Part shown: one piece after another, positions 37,567-46,196 of the stretch
Position numbering within the stretch: the stretch's first letter is position 1
Layout of the letters: each line of letters starts with the position of its first letter
From: Trichococcus ilyis
Lineage (GTDB): Bacteria > Bacillota > Bacilli > Lactobacillales > Aerococcaceae
DNA: 64,000 nt
Assembly (NCBI RefSeq): GCF_900109135.1
Contig: NZ_FNYT01000001.1
Coordinates: 124,001 to 188,000 of the forward strand
Direction of reading: 5' to 3'
Translations under genes and position numbers: made by a program
Notes under the pieces: model-generated
What the model saw: only the letters and a program-made list of their open reading frames with translations
What the model was told of the DNA's origin: nothing
Databases searched by the model: none

Positions 37567-39216
37567 ATGAGGAGATTGAAGAGTTCTTTCATTTTGGCCA
37601 CAACGGCCGTCATCTTGGCAGCTTGCGGAGGAGACGGAGCAACGGACGACAGCGCAACAAATACTGCGAGTTCGGGGGCAGGCGGTCAAGTGCTGCATTA
37701 CACAGCACCGACTGAACTGGCGACCTTGGATACGACACTGATGACCGACATCAACAGCTCTAACTACATCAGCCACACAATCGAAGGCTTGCTGAAAATC
37801 AACGAAGACGGGAAGCCTGTTCCGGCAATCGCCGCTGAAGCGGGAACGGTTTCTGAGGACGGCCTGATGTACACATACAAGCTCCGCGAGGATGCTGTCT
37901 GGTCGAACGGCGAGCCTGTGACGGCGAACGATTTCGTCTTTGCTTGGAGAAGATTGGTGGATCCGGAAGCGGGCGCATCTTACGCCTACTTGGCTGAGAC
38001 CATCAAAAATGCGAATGAAATCATGGCCGGCGAAATGGAGCCTGAAGAGTTGGGCGTGACAGCAGTCAGCGATAACGAAATCACAATCGAATTGACGCAG
38101 CCGACCCCATACTTCGAGTCCTTGTTGGCATTCAGCGCATTCTTCCCGCAAAATGAAGCCTTCGTGACAGAGAAAGGCGACAAATACGGAACGAGCAGCG
38201 AAAACATTTTGGCCAACGGACCATTCACAATCGAGAACTGGGACGGCACTGGCTTGACATGGGATCTTGTGAAGAATGAAGACTACTATGCAGCAGAAGA
38301 AGTCCAATTGGACGAAGTCGATGTCCAAGTAATCAAAGAAACAAGCACGGTCGTGAATCTGTTCCAACAAGGATCAGTCGACAATGCCCAAGTCACTGGC
38401 GAATTGGTTAAACAATTGGCAAGCGACCCTAACGTTGTCGTTCAGAAAAAAGCCCGCACGGCCTATATCGAATTCAACCACGACAATGTCTATCTGCAGA
38501 ACGCGAAGCTGAGAAAAGCCATCGGACTTGTCATCAACCGTGATGAATTGGTGGACAGCGTCATCGGCGACGGCTCGACAGCTATCGGAGGATTCCTGCC
38601 GGCCGATTTTGTCAGCAATCCGACAACCGGCGAAGACTTTGCAGCCGAAGCCGGCTCTTACCTGGATTATGATCTGGAACAAGCCAAAACACTTTGGGCT
38701 GAAGCAAAAGCCGAATTAGGCGTAGACAAAATCACTTTCTCTTTAGTTGGGGATGATGATGAGAAGAACAAAAAAATCAGCCAATACATCCAAGGCCAAA
38801 TCCAGAACAATTTGGAAGGCATCACTGTAGAATTACGCAATGTACCAAAGAAAAATCGTTTGGAATTGGCGAACCAGGATGAATTCGACTTGCTGCAGAC
38901 TGGCTGGGGAGCGGACTTTGCCGATGCCATCAACTACATGGACCTGCTGTACAGCACATCCGCCTACAATGAAGGGCAATATGCGAATGCAGCCTTCGAT
39001 GCTTTGATCGACTTGTCAAAAACCACAGACGCAAACAATCCTGAAGCGCGCTGGGCCGACCTGATGGCTGCCCACAAACTGATCATGGAAGACGCAGCGA
39101 TCATCCCGCTTTACCAAGAAGCAGAAACGCAGTTACGAAACCCGAAAGTGAAGGGCATCATCTTCAATTCGGTGGGTAATGAATTTGATCTGAGCAGAGC
39201 TTATATCGAAGAATAA
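37567..39216 (+). CDS. oppA: Oligopeptide ABC transporter substrate-binding lipoprotein (second copy)
   Basis: The 549-residue lipoprotein has lipobox LAAC (C20) and the SBP_bac_5 fold, with YTYKLREDAVWSNGEPVTANDFVFAWR as in the first oppA. The two proteins align along their whole length but differ at most variable positions. They are old paralogues that could take different peptides into the same OppBCDF channel. It is a single-gene unit: a TATAAT at 37528-37533 lacks a clear -35, an AAAGGGG site precedes the ATG, and a long terminator follows. Confidence 0.92.
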   Translation: MRRLKSSFILATTAVILAACGGDGATDDSATNTASSGAGGQVLHYTAPTELATLDTTLMTDINSSNYISHTIEGLLKINEDGKPVPAIAAEAGTVSEDGLMYTYKLREDAVWSNGEPVTANDFVFAWRRLVDPEAGASYAYLAETIKNANEIMAGEMEPEELGVTAVSDNEITIELTQPTPYFESLLAFSAFFPQNEAFVTEKGDKYGTSSENILANGPFTIENWDGTGLTWDLVKNEDYYAAEEVQLDEVDVQVIKETSTVVNLFQQGSVDNAQVTGELVKQLASDPNVVVQKKARTAYIEFNHDNVYLQNAKLRKAIGLVINRDELVDSVIGDGSTAIGGFLPADFVSNPTTGEDFAAEAGSYLDYDLEQAKTLWAEAKAELGVDKITFSLVGDDDEKNKKISQYIQGQIQNNLEGITVELRNVPKKNRLELANQDEFDLLQTGWGADFADAINYMDLLYSTSAYNEGQYANAAFDALIDLSKTTDANNPEARWADLMAAHKLIMEDAAIIPLYQEAETQLRNPKVKGIIFNSVGNEFDLSRAYIEE

Positions 39217-39228
39217 TAATCTGTAGAA

Positions 39229-39278
39229 CACGCAAGAAGGGCCGACTCAATTAGTTGAGAGTCGGCCCTTCTTGCGTG
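39229..39278. terminator. Long 20-bp-stem terminator after the second oppA
   Basis: Two 20-base arms, 39229-39248 and 39259-39278, pair perfectly around a 10-nt loop. The stem is unusually long and ends in TTT. Confidence 0.8.
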
Positions 39279-39376
39279 TTTCGAGAGGGTGCGGGGAATA
39301 TGGGTGCTTTGCGGTTATCCATGCTTTCGTGAAACAATTGCCTCCGGGGATATCCCTCCAACAAATTCCGCGCTAC

Positions 39377-39424
39377 AAAAAAACTGACGCGAGCCCCCAC
39401 AAGGAGCTTGCGCCAGTTTTTTTG
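39377..39424. terminator. Bidirectional terminator after ilvA
   Basis: A 16-base stem with two mismatches is flanked by A-runs and T-runs on both sides. It lies 12 bp beyond the ilvA stop and can end transcripts from either strand. Confidence 0.75.
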
Positions 39425-39436
39425 CATCAGGATGCG

Positions 39437-40699
39437 TCAGATCAGGAAAGAGTAAAGTTTGGAATTCTCATTCACCGATATGTAATGTGGGTCGAATTTC
39501 TCGAGCCTTGCAAGCAGGCCTTCGAGATTATCCTTATCCTTCAACAAAATACCGATCAATACGGGTCCTTCGCTGCGGTGGACCTTTTTCGTATACTCGA
39601 ATTTGGTGATATCGTCGTTTGCGCCCAGAATGTCGTTCACGAACTCTTTCAGCGCGCCTGCCCTTTGCGGGAAGTTCACGATGAAATAGTGCTTCAGACC
39701 TTGATAGAGGAGGGCACGTTCATCGATTTCAGCCATTCGGTTGATATCATTGTTTCCGCCGCTGACGATGCAGACGACCGTTTTGCCTTTGATTTCATCT
39801 TTGTACTGTTCCAAGGCAGAAACCGAAAGGGCGCCGGATGGTTCCGCTACGATAGCTTGTTTAGTGTATAAATCGATGATGGTGCCGCAGACTTGTCCTT
39901 CTGGCACGACCAGGATGTCATCGACATTTTTCTGGCAGTGCCGGAAAGTCAAATCGCCGACAGTCGCTACGGCTGTCCCATCACAGAATTTATCGATATC
40001 AGTCAAAGTCGTGACTTTATTCGCTTCAAGCGAAACTTTCATGCCAGGGGCGCCCAAGGACTCAACGCCGATGATTTTTGTTTCGGGCATGGCTTCCTTG
40101 ATGTAGCTGCTGACGCCGGAAATCAAGCCGCCGCCGCCGATAGCGGCGAAGACCATGTCAGCCGTTTCGCCCTCGGCAACGAGATCCTGGTGGATTTCCA
40201 CCGCTAAAGTGCCTTGGCCGGCGATCACATTGCGATTATTGAAAGGTTCAATGAAAGTCAGATTGTGTTCGTCCGCATAAGCGTGGGCAGCTTCATTTGA
40301 CTCGTCGAAGGTATCGCCGATCAGCTTGATTTCGACAAAGTCCTTTCCGAAATAACGGACTTGGTCTATTTTTTGGGAAGGGGTTGTCGATGGCATGAAG
40401 ATGGTCGCTTTGATCCCCAAATGGTTGCAGGTATAAGCTACCCCTTGGGCATGGTTGCCGGCTGAAGCACAGGTTACCCCGTATTCAGTCTCGGCTTCGC
40501 TCAGCTGCGAAATGGCATAATAAGCGCCCCTCAATTTGAAGGAGCGGACGATCTGGAGGTCCTCCCGCTTCAAAAAGATGTTGGCATGATACTTCTGCGA
40601 TAGATACGCATCATGCTGCAAAGGGGTCTGCTTGACCACGTTGCGCAGTACTTTATATGCTTTCAGCACGTCTTCTTTGTTCACTAACTCATCCGTCAT
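39437..40699 (-). CDS. ilvA: Threonine dehydratase (threonine ammonia-lyase), biosynthetic
   Basis: The 420-residue PLP enzyme deaminates threonine to 2-oxobutanoate, the first step of isoleucine synthesis. The PLP lysine is K55 in [10 protein letters not shown]; the phosphate loop is AIGGGGL. The C-terminal domain (about 335-420) is the single ACT-like regulatory domain of the shorter Gram-positive form. It is the last gene of ilvB-ilvN-ilvC-ilvA, 83 bp after ilvC, with a terminator behind it. Confidence 0.94.
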   Translation of the reverse strand: MTDELVNKEDVLKAYKVLRNVVKQTPLQHDAYLSQKYHANIFLKREDLQIVRSFKLRGAYYAISQLSEAETEYGVTCASAGNHAQGVAYTCNHLGIKATIFMPSTTPSQKIDQVRYFGKDFVEIKLIGDTFDESNEAAHAYADEHNLTFIEPFNNRNVIAGQGTLAVEIHQDLVAEGETADMVFAAIGGGGLISGVSSYIKEAMPETKIIGVESLGAPGMKVSLEANKVTTLTDIDKFCDGTAVATVGDLTFRHCQKNVDDILVVPEGQVCGTIIDLYTKQAIVAEPSGALSVSALEQYKDEIKGKTVVCIVSGGNNDINRMAEIDERALLYQGLKHYFIVNFPQRAGALKEFVNDILGANDDITKFEYTKKVHRSEGPVLIGILLKDKDNLEGLLARLEKFDPHYISVNENSKLYSFLI

Positions 40700-40782
40700 T
40701 CTGTCTGCTCCTAATCTATTGAATACAATGATGAAGAGAGAAGGCTTAAAAATAAGGATGCTCTCAACCTACATCTGATTCA

Positions 40783-41793
<1,011 letters not shown>

Positions 41794-41865
41794 TTAGTTT
41801 TTTTATATTCTCAATGCTTTTTAAGCAATTTGATTCGGTCAATAGGGTAATGCGGTTGTTTGGAA

Positions 41866-42126
41866 TCAGGCTCTTAAGCCCAGACGTTTTTCGGTGATGT
41901 CGGTTGCGCTGATGACGTCGACTTGTTTGTCCAACTGTTTCGTCAACAATTCGGCTGCTTCCAATGTATCGAAGTTGATGCCGACAGTGATCAGCGACAC
42001 ATCGTAATCTTCGGTGCCGGTCAGCGTCAAAGTATCGATGTTGTATTGCGGTTTCAGGATAACCTGGGTGATGCGGTTCAATACGCCGGGTTTATTCACG
42101 ACTTTGGCTTGGATCAATCTTAGCAT
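41866..42126 (-). CDS. ilvN: Acetolactate synthase small subunit, short ACT-only form
   Basis: The regulatory subunit begins MLRLIQAKVVNKPGVLNRIT, an ACT domain of the IlvN/IlvH type that binds valine. With the start at 42126 it is only 86 residues, whereas most IlvN/IlvH proteins are about twice that with a second domain; the E. coli IlvM subunit has a similar short length. No continuation is seen in other frames before ilvC. GGAAGGTG at the end of ilvB serves as ribosome binding site, and only four bases separate the two genes. Confidence 0.85.
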   Translation of the reverse strand: MLRLIQAKVVNKPGVLNRITQVILKPQYNIDTLTLTGTEDYDVSLITVGINFDTLEAAELLTKQLDKQVDVISATDITEKRLGLRA

Positions 42127-42130
42127 CGGC

Positions 42131-43831
42131 TTACACACCTTCCATTTCATTATTTGGCCTGCCGGTGGCGACCATAGGAAATACCAATTCATCTTTGGAA
42201 ATCAGGATATCCAGAACATAAGGGCCAGGATAATTCAAGGCTGTCCGGATCGCTTCATCGACTTTATCCGGATCGGATACTCTTGCAGCTGTGATGCCGT
42301 AAGCATCGGCCAGTTTGACGAAATCAGGGGAATCCGGAATTTCGGAATGAGCGTAACGGCCTTTATAAAATTTGTTCTGCCATTGATGGACCATGCCCAA
42401 TACTTCATTATTCAGAATGAAGTACTTCACATTCAGTCTGTTCGCGTTCAGGATCGCCAATTCTTGGTTGGTCATCTGGAAACCGCCGTCGCCGACGAAG
42501 CAGACTACCGTTTTGTCAGGATAGGCCATTTGCGCACCAAGCGCCGCCGGCACACCGAAGCCCATCGTTCCCAGCCCGCCGCTTGTCAGCAATTGTTTGC
42601 CGTAAGTGAACGGATAATATTGGGCCGCCCACATTTGATGTTGGCCAACGTCCGTGACGACAATGGCATCCCCGTGCGTCAATTCGCCTATGTATTCGAC
42701 CACGTGTTGCGGTTTGATGAAGGTGTCGGATTTTTCGTAACGGAAAGGGTGTTTGGCTTTGTTGTCCATCACGTGACTGAACCAAACGGAATAGTCGGGT
42801 ACTTCAGCCAGTTTGGAATCGTTCAGCATGATCAATGCCAAGCGGGCATCTGACAATACCGGGATGTGCGTGTGCATGATTTTGCCGATTTCGGCATTAT
42901 CGATGTCGACATGGACAATGACTGCTTCCGGTGCAAAATTGGTTGGGTCGCTGGCAACACGGTCATCGAAGCGGGAACCGAAGTTCAGCAGCAAATCGCA
43001 TTCCATCAAAGCCATATTCGAAGCATAGGAGCCGTGCATGCCGCCCATGCCCAATGCCAGGTCATGCTTGACAGGGAATCCGCCCAAGCCCAACAGCGTA
43101 TTCACGACTGGAATCTGGTAATATTCCGCAAAGGCCAGCAGTTCTTTTTCGGCTTGCGCATGGATGACACCTTGCCCAGCCAAGATGACCGGTTTTTTGC
43201 TTGCGGCAAGCGCTTCGTTAACTTTCGCGATCTGCTCCGGCACAGGCAAGCATTCCGGATTGTAGCCAGGCAGATTTTTGTCAGGTTGGTTGTAGTCTTC
43301 GAAGGCGACTTCCTGGACACCGATGTTTTTCGGAATATCGATGACGATAGGTCCTTTCCTGCCGGTATTAGCAAGATAGAAGGCTTCATGAATGATGCGC
43401 GGAATATCTTTGGCATCGCGAATCTGATAGTTGTATTTCGTCACAGGGGTCGTCATCCCGATCATGTCCGTTTCCTGGAAAGCATCTTTGCCGATGCCGG
43501 CTTCGTGCACTTGACCAGTGATCACGATCAATGGGATCGAATCCATCTGTGCGGTAGCGATCCCGGTCAAAACATTCGTTGCCCCCGGTCCGCTGGTAAC
43601 GATACAGACACCCGGTTTGCCGGTTGCGCGGGCATACCCGTCAGCCGCATGGACGGCACCTTGTTCGTGTCTAGTCAAAATATGATTCGCTTCAGACTTG
43701 TAGAACTCATCGTAGATGTGCAGGACAGCGCCGCCTGGGTAACCAAACAGAACCTCGACACCTTCATTTTTCAAAGCTTCAACAAGAAGGGTTACGCCTT
43801 TTTTTGTTTTAGTTTTCATTTCCGATTCCAT
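42131..43831 (-). CDS. ilvB: Acetolactate synthase large subunit
   Basis: The 566-residue thiamine diphosphate enzyme condenses pyruvate with pyruvate or 2-oxobutanoate. The catalytic Glu is E56 in RHEQGAVHAADGYAR. The ThDP/Mg motif GDGGFQMTNQE and the FAD-domain region LGMGGMHGS are typical of anabolic enzymes. The start at 43831 follows GGGGAG by seven bases; the open frame continues 23 codons upstream through the leader terminator and is not used. It is the first structural gene of the operon, behind an attenuator leader. Confidence 0.95.
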   Translation of the reverse strand: MESEMKTKTKKGVTLLVEALKNEGVEVLFGYPGGAVLHIYDEFYKSEANHILTRHEQGAVHAADGYARATGKPGVCIVTSGPGATNVLTGIATAQMDSIPLIVITGQVHEAGIGKDAFQETDMIGMTTPVTKYNYQIRDAKDIPRIIHEAFYLANTGRKGPIVIDIPKNIGVQEVAFEDYNQPDKNLPGYNPECLPVPEQIAKVNEALAASKKPVILAGQGVIHAQAEKELLAFAEYYQIPVVNTLLGLGGFPVKHDLALGMGGMHGSYASNMALMECDLLLNFGSRFDDRVASDPTNFAPEAVIVHVDIDNAEIGKIMHTHIPVLSDARLALIMLNDSKLAEVPDYSVWFSHVMDNKAKHPFRYEKSDTFIKPQHVVEYIGELTHGDAIVVTDVGQHQMWAAQYYPFTYGKQLLTSGGLGTMGFGVPAALGAQMAYPDKTVVCFVGDGGFQMTNQELAILNANRLNVKYFILNNEVLGMVHQWQNKFYKGRYAHSEIPDSPDFVKLADAYGITAARVSDPDKVDEAIRTALNYPGPYVLDILISKDELVFPMVATGRPNNEMEGV

Positions 43832-43877
43832 GTTAATCTCCCCATTTCTCGTTTTCCTATGACTGTTCGCAATATGG

Positions 43878-43923
43878 ATAAAAAAAAGCATCCTCATCAA
43901 TCAATGATGGGATGCTTCATCCC
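43878..43923 (-). terminator. Attenuator terminator and competing hairpin in the ilv leader
   Basis: On the minus strand, AAGCATCC (43917-43910) pairs with GGATGCTT (43893-43886), with five more inner base pairs and then a run of eight T: a terminator about 50 bp before ilvB. The same CATCCC bases can instead pair with GGGATG just upstream (hairpin 43909-43923). The two structures exclude each other. Confidence 0.75.
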
Positions 43924-43939
43924 ATTTGATTACCACAAA

Positions 43940-43986
43940 TAGGACTTAAACAATCTGTAAAAAATTTCTACAGTGTTTAACTCCTA
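43940..43986 (-). promoter_or_regulatory. Leader stem-loop overlapping the end of the ilv leader peptide
   Basis: Arms at 43974-43986 and 43940-43952 form 12 of 13 pairs, with an inner 5-bp CTGTA/TACAG stem. The upstream arm includes the leader peptide stop codon. A ribosome at the end of the peptide would open this stem, while one stalled a little earlier would leave it free. Confidence 0.6.
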
Positions 43987-44031
43987 GATCATTAAGACGA
44001 TAATAATGTTTAGTGGATTCATTGTTTTCAT
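43984..44031 (-). CDS. ilv operon leader peptide (attenuator)
   Basis: This 15-codon frame, MKTMNPLNIIIVLMI, lies about 46 nt after the predicted start point of the ilv transcript and 150 nt before ilvB. Seven of fifteen residues are Leu, Ile or Val, six of them in the last nine codons, matching the operon's products. Hairpins and a terminator follow, as in classical translational attenuation. The ribosome binding site is weak (CAGG about nine bases upstream). No T-box sequence was seen. Too short for normal gene callers; the assignment is inference from composition and context. Confidence 0.75.
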   Translation of the reverse strand: MKTMNPLNIIIVLMI

Positions 44032-44083
44032 ATGGGATACCTGATTTCTATATGGATTTGTTATTGCTCAAGTGATTGATATA

Positions 44084-44112
44084 ATCATATAAGATTTACA
44101 TGAGAGTGTCAA
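44084..44112 (-). promoter_or_regulatory. Promoter for the ilv operon
   Basis: On the minus strand, a perfect TTGACA (44112-44107), a 17-base spacer and TATGAT (44089-44084). The start point would be near 44077, giving a leader of about 245 nt. Confidence 0.8.
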
Positions 44113-44116
44113 CGGG

Positions 44117-44131
44117 AATTTTCACATTATT
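44117..44131. promoter_or_regulatory. CodY box at the ilv promoter
   Basis: AATTTTCACATTATT matches 12 of 15 positions of the CodY consensus and lies four bases upstream of the -35. ilv operons are well-known CodY targets in Firmicutes. Confidence 0.6.
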
Positions 44132-44189
44132 TTCATTTTTTTCTAATGTTTATCCGCAATGGACATGCCGGATGAATTTTTTGTTCGAA

Positions 44190-45059
44190 TCAGCGGCTTG
44201 ACAAAAAGGCTTGCAAGGCGGGAAGCTGTCTTTCGGCAGCGCGTTCGCCGTATTGGTAATAGGCTTCCAGACGCTGCACATTTCGTTCCATCCTGCCTAT
44301 GGAAAGCTGATCGGGTGCAAAAACGAAGGCTTTGTCCTCCTTTTCCATTTGCTCAATCAATGCCATGGAGCGGTTATAGTTGATATGCCGCTGTTCGATA
44401 GCCGCTACGATTTCGGGATAAGCCCGCAGCTGCCGTCTGATGATGGCATTGAAGCGCTGCTTTTCCTTGATGTATCCGCGCGGACGCGTCAGGATGATGA
44501 CATGTTTTCGGTTGCCGTCCGCAATCGCTTTTTCGATCGGCAACGAGTCGACGATGCCGCCGTCCAGATAGTATTTCCCGTCTATCTCTGTAGGGGGCAT
44601 CACCAACGGAACAGTCGATGAAGCCCTGACTTTGCGCGCCAGTTCCGCGCTTGTGGCGATTTCATTTTTATCGAAATACACGGCTTTGCCGGTTTCCATT
44701 TCTGTCGCTACGATTTTCATCGTGGCAGGATTTTGTGTGAAGGAATCGAACCGGAACGGGATGTCGTTCGTGATCGCATCTTCATAAATATATTTGGTGT
44801 TGAAATACCCTTGTCCGTTGAGGAAGTATTTCATGCCCGAGAAAGCCGGGTTGGCGGCGATGTCCACAAAGGAGTCTCTGGCGCGGGCAGGGTCTTGACT
44901 GACATAATTGATGCCGTTGGCTGATCCGGATGAAACGCCGATGACATAATCCAAATAGATCTGCTCCCGCAACAGCGTGCTGATGACCCCTGCGCAAAAG
45001 ACGCCGCGCATGGCTCCGCCTTCAATGATCAGGGATACTTTTTCTTTATTTTGTTCCAT
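44190..45059 (-). CDS. Patatin-like phospholipase family protein
   Basis: The 289-residue protein has the complete patatin signature: oxyanion loop GGAMRG (residues 14-19), nucleophile S43 in GVSSGSANG, and the Asp of LDGGIVD near residue 167. It is the cytoplasmic YjjU/RssA-like type without a signal peptide, probably a lipid acyl hydrolase; the substrate is unknown. The gene is single and divergent from the ABC ATPase gene that follows. Confidence 0.88.
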   Translation of the reverse strand: MEQNKEKVSLIIEGGAMRGVFCAGVISTLLREQIYLDYVIGVSSGSANGINYVSQDPARARDSFVDIAANPAFSGMKYFLNGQGYFNTKYIYEDAITNDIPFRFDSFTQNPATMKIVATEMETGKAVYFDKNEIATSAELARKVRASSTVPLVMPPTEIDGKYYLDGGIVDSLPIEKAIADGNRKHVIILTRPRGYIKEKQRFNAIIRRQLRAYPEIVAAIEQRHINYNRSMALIEQMEKEDKAFVFAPDQLSIGRMERNVQRLEAYYQYGERAAERQLPALQAFLSSR

Positions 45060-45231
45060 ACAATTTCCACCTCACTCTATAGTATAGATGACATTGCCGT
45101 GTGATGCGATGCTTTTCTGATTATTTGGCCCTTTGAGGCACTCGATGGCGAAAGCCTTTTCCGGACGGGGCAAATATGATATATTCGCTTTAAATGATAC
45201 CGAACCACAAAACTCAAGATGGGGTGATGTA

Positions 45232-46005
45232 ATGATCAGATTCGACCACGTAAGCGTCACGCGCGAAAACCGCAAAATTTTGAAGGACATCAATTGGCAT
45301 GCCAAAAAAGGCGAGCATTGGGCCATACTCGGCTTGAACGGCTCCGGCAAGACGACCATGCTGCAACTCCTGAACGGCTATCTCTGGCCCAGCAGCGGCA
45401 AACTGATCGTGTTGGGCGAAACATTCGGGCAAACAGCCATCCCGGAGCTGCGCAAACGCATCGGTTGGGTCAGCTCGGCGCTGCAGCAGCAGCTGCATGC
45501 GCATGATGTTGCGGAACATATCGTCCTGAGCGGCAAATTTGCCTCGATTGGCGTCTGGACAATCCCGACTGAAGCCGAAAAAGCCTTGGCCCTGGAACTG
45601 CTGGTCAAATGCGGCGGAAGGGAGCTGATCGGTCTCCGCTACGGCATCCTGTCGCAAGGGCAGCAGCAGATCATCCTGATCGCGCGCGCTTTGATGGCGC
45701 AACCGGAAATCTTGATCCTGGATGAGCCGTGCAACGGCCTGGACCTCTTCGCGAAGGAAAGATTGTTGGAGGATATCCAACGCATCGCGGACGATCCCGA
45801 AGGCCCGACGATGATCTATGTCAGCCACCATACCGAGGAAATTCTGCCTTGTTTCAAGAAACTGATGCTGCTGAAGGACGGCTCCATCCACAAAACAGGC
45901 AAGACTGCCGATTTGCTGCAGGAAGAGGTGCTGAATGCTTTCTACGAAAAACCGGTGCAGACGATCCGCATGTCAAAGAACCGGCTTGCGGTATTTCCGA
46001 AATGA
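45232..46005 (+). CDS. ABC transporter ATP-binding protein (YlmA-like)
   Basis: The 257-residue ATPase shows Walker A GLNGSGKTT (34-42), signature LSQGQQQ, Walker B ILILDEPC and the VSHHTEE switch. It resembles stand-alone ATPases of the YlmA group. No permease or binding protein is adjacent, so partner and substrate are unknown. The start at 45232 follows TGGGGTG; an upstream open frame to 45133 has no start signal. Confidence 0.85.
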   Translation: MIRFDHVSVTRENRKILKDINWHAKKGEHWAILGLNGSGKTTMLQLLNGYLWPSSGKLIVLGETFGQTAIPELRKRIGWVSSALQQQLHAHDVAEHIVLSGKFASIGVWTIPTEAEKALALELLVKCGGRELIGLRYGILSQGQQQIILIARALMAQPEILILDEPCNGLDLFAKERLLEDIQRIADDPEGPTMIYVSHHTEEILPCFKKLMLLKDGSIHKTGKTADLLQEEVLNAFYEKPVQTIRMSKNRLAVFPK

Positions 46006-46065
46006 AACAGGAGAGGCTGGAACAAAACCCAGCTTCACTACAAAAAGATTGTGCATAAAATATAA

Positions 46066-46080
46066 AAGTATCTGAAAATA
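46066..46080. promoter_or_regulatory. CodY-like box upstream of the flavoprotein reductase
   Basis: AAGTATCTGAAAATA matches 12 of 15 positions of the CodY consensus, about 115 bp before the ATG. The promoter itself was not clear. Confidence 0.35.
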
Positions 46081-46196
46081 TGAACAGGTTGTAGATTAGA
46101 ATGTTATCATAAAGCTGTATTTGTGTATTTATCACTATACAAAATTTGTTAAAATAATTACAATATAAAAGTAAGCAATGGAATGGGGGAGTAAAA

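Noticed and set aside
43832-43900. Extension of ilvB upstream into the leader.
   Set aside because: It would translate through the leader terminator; GGGGAG and the conserved N-terminus support the start at 43831.
43924-44080. T-box riboswitch in the ilv leader.
   Set aside because: No T-box sequence complementary to tRNA acceptor ends and no specifier-loop arrangement was seen; the leader peptide explains the region better.
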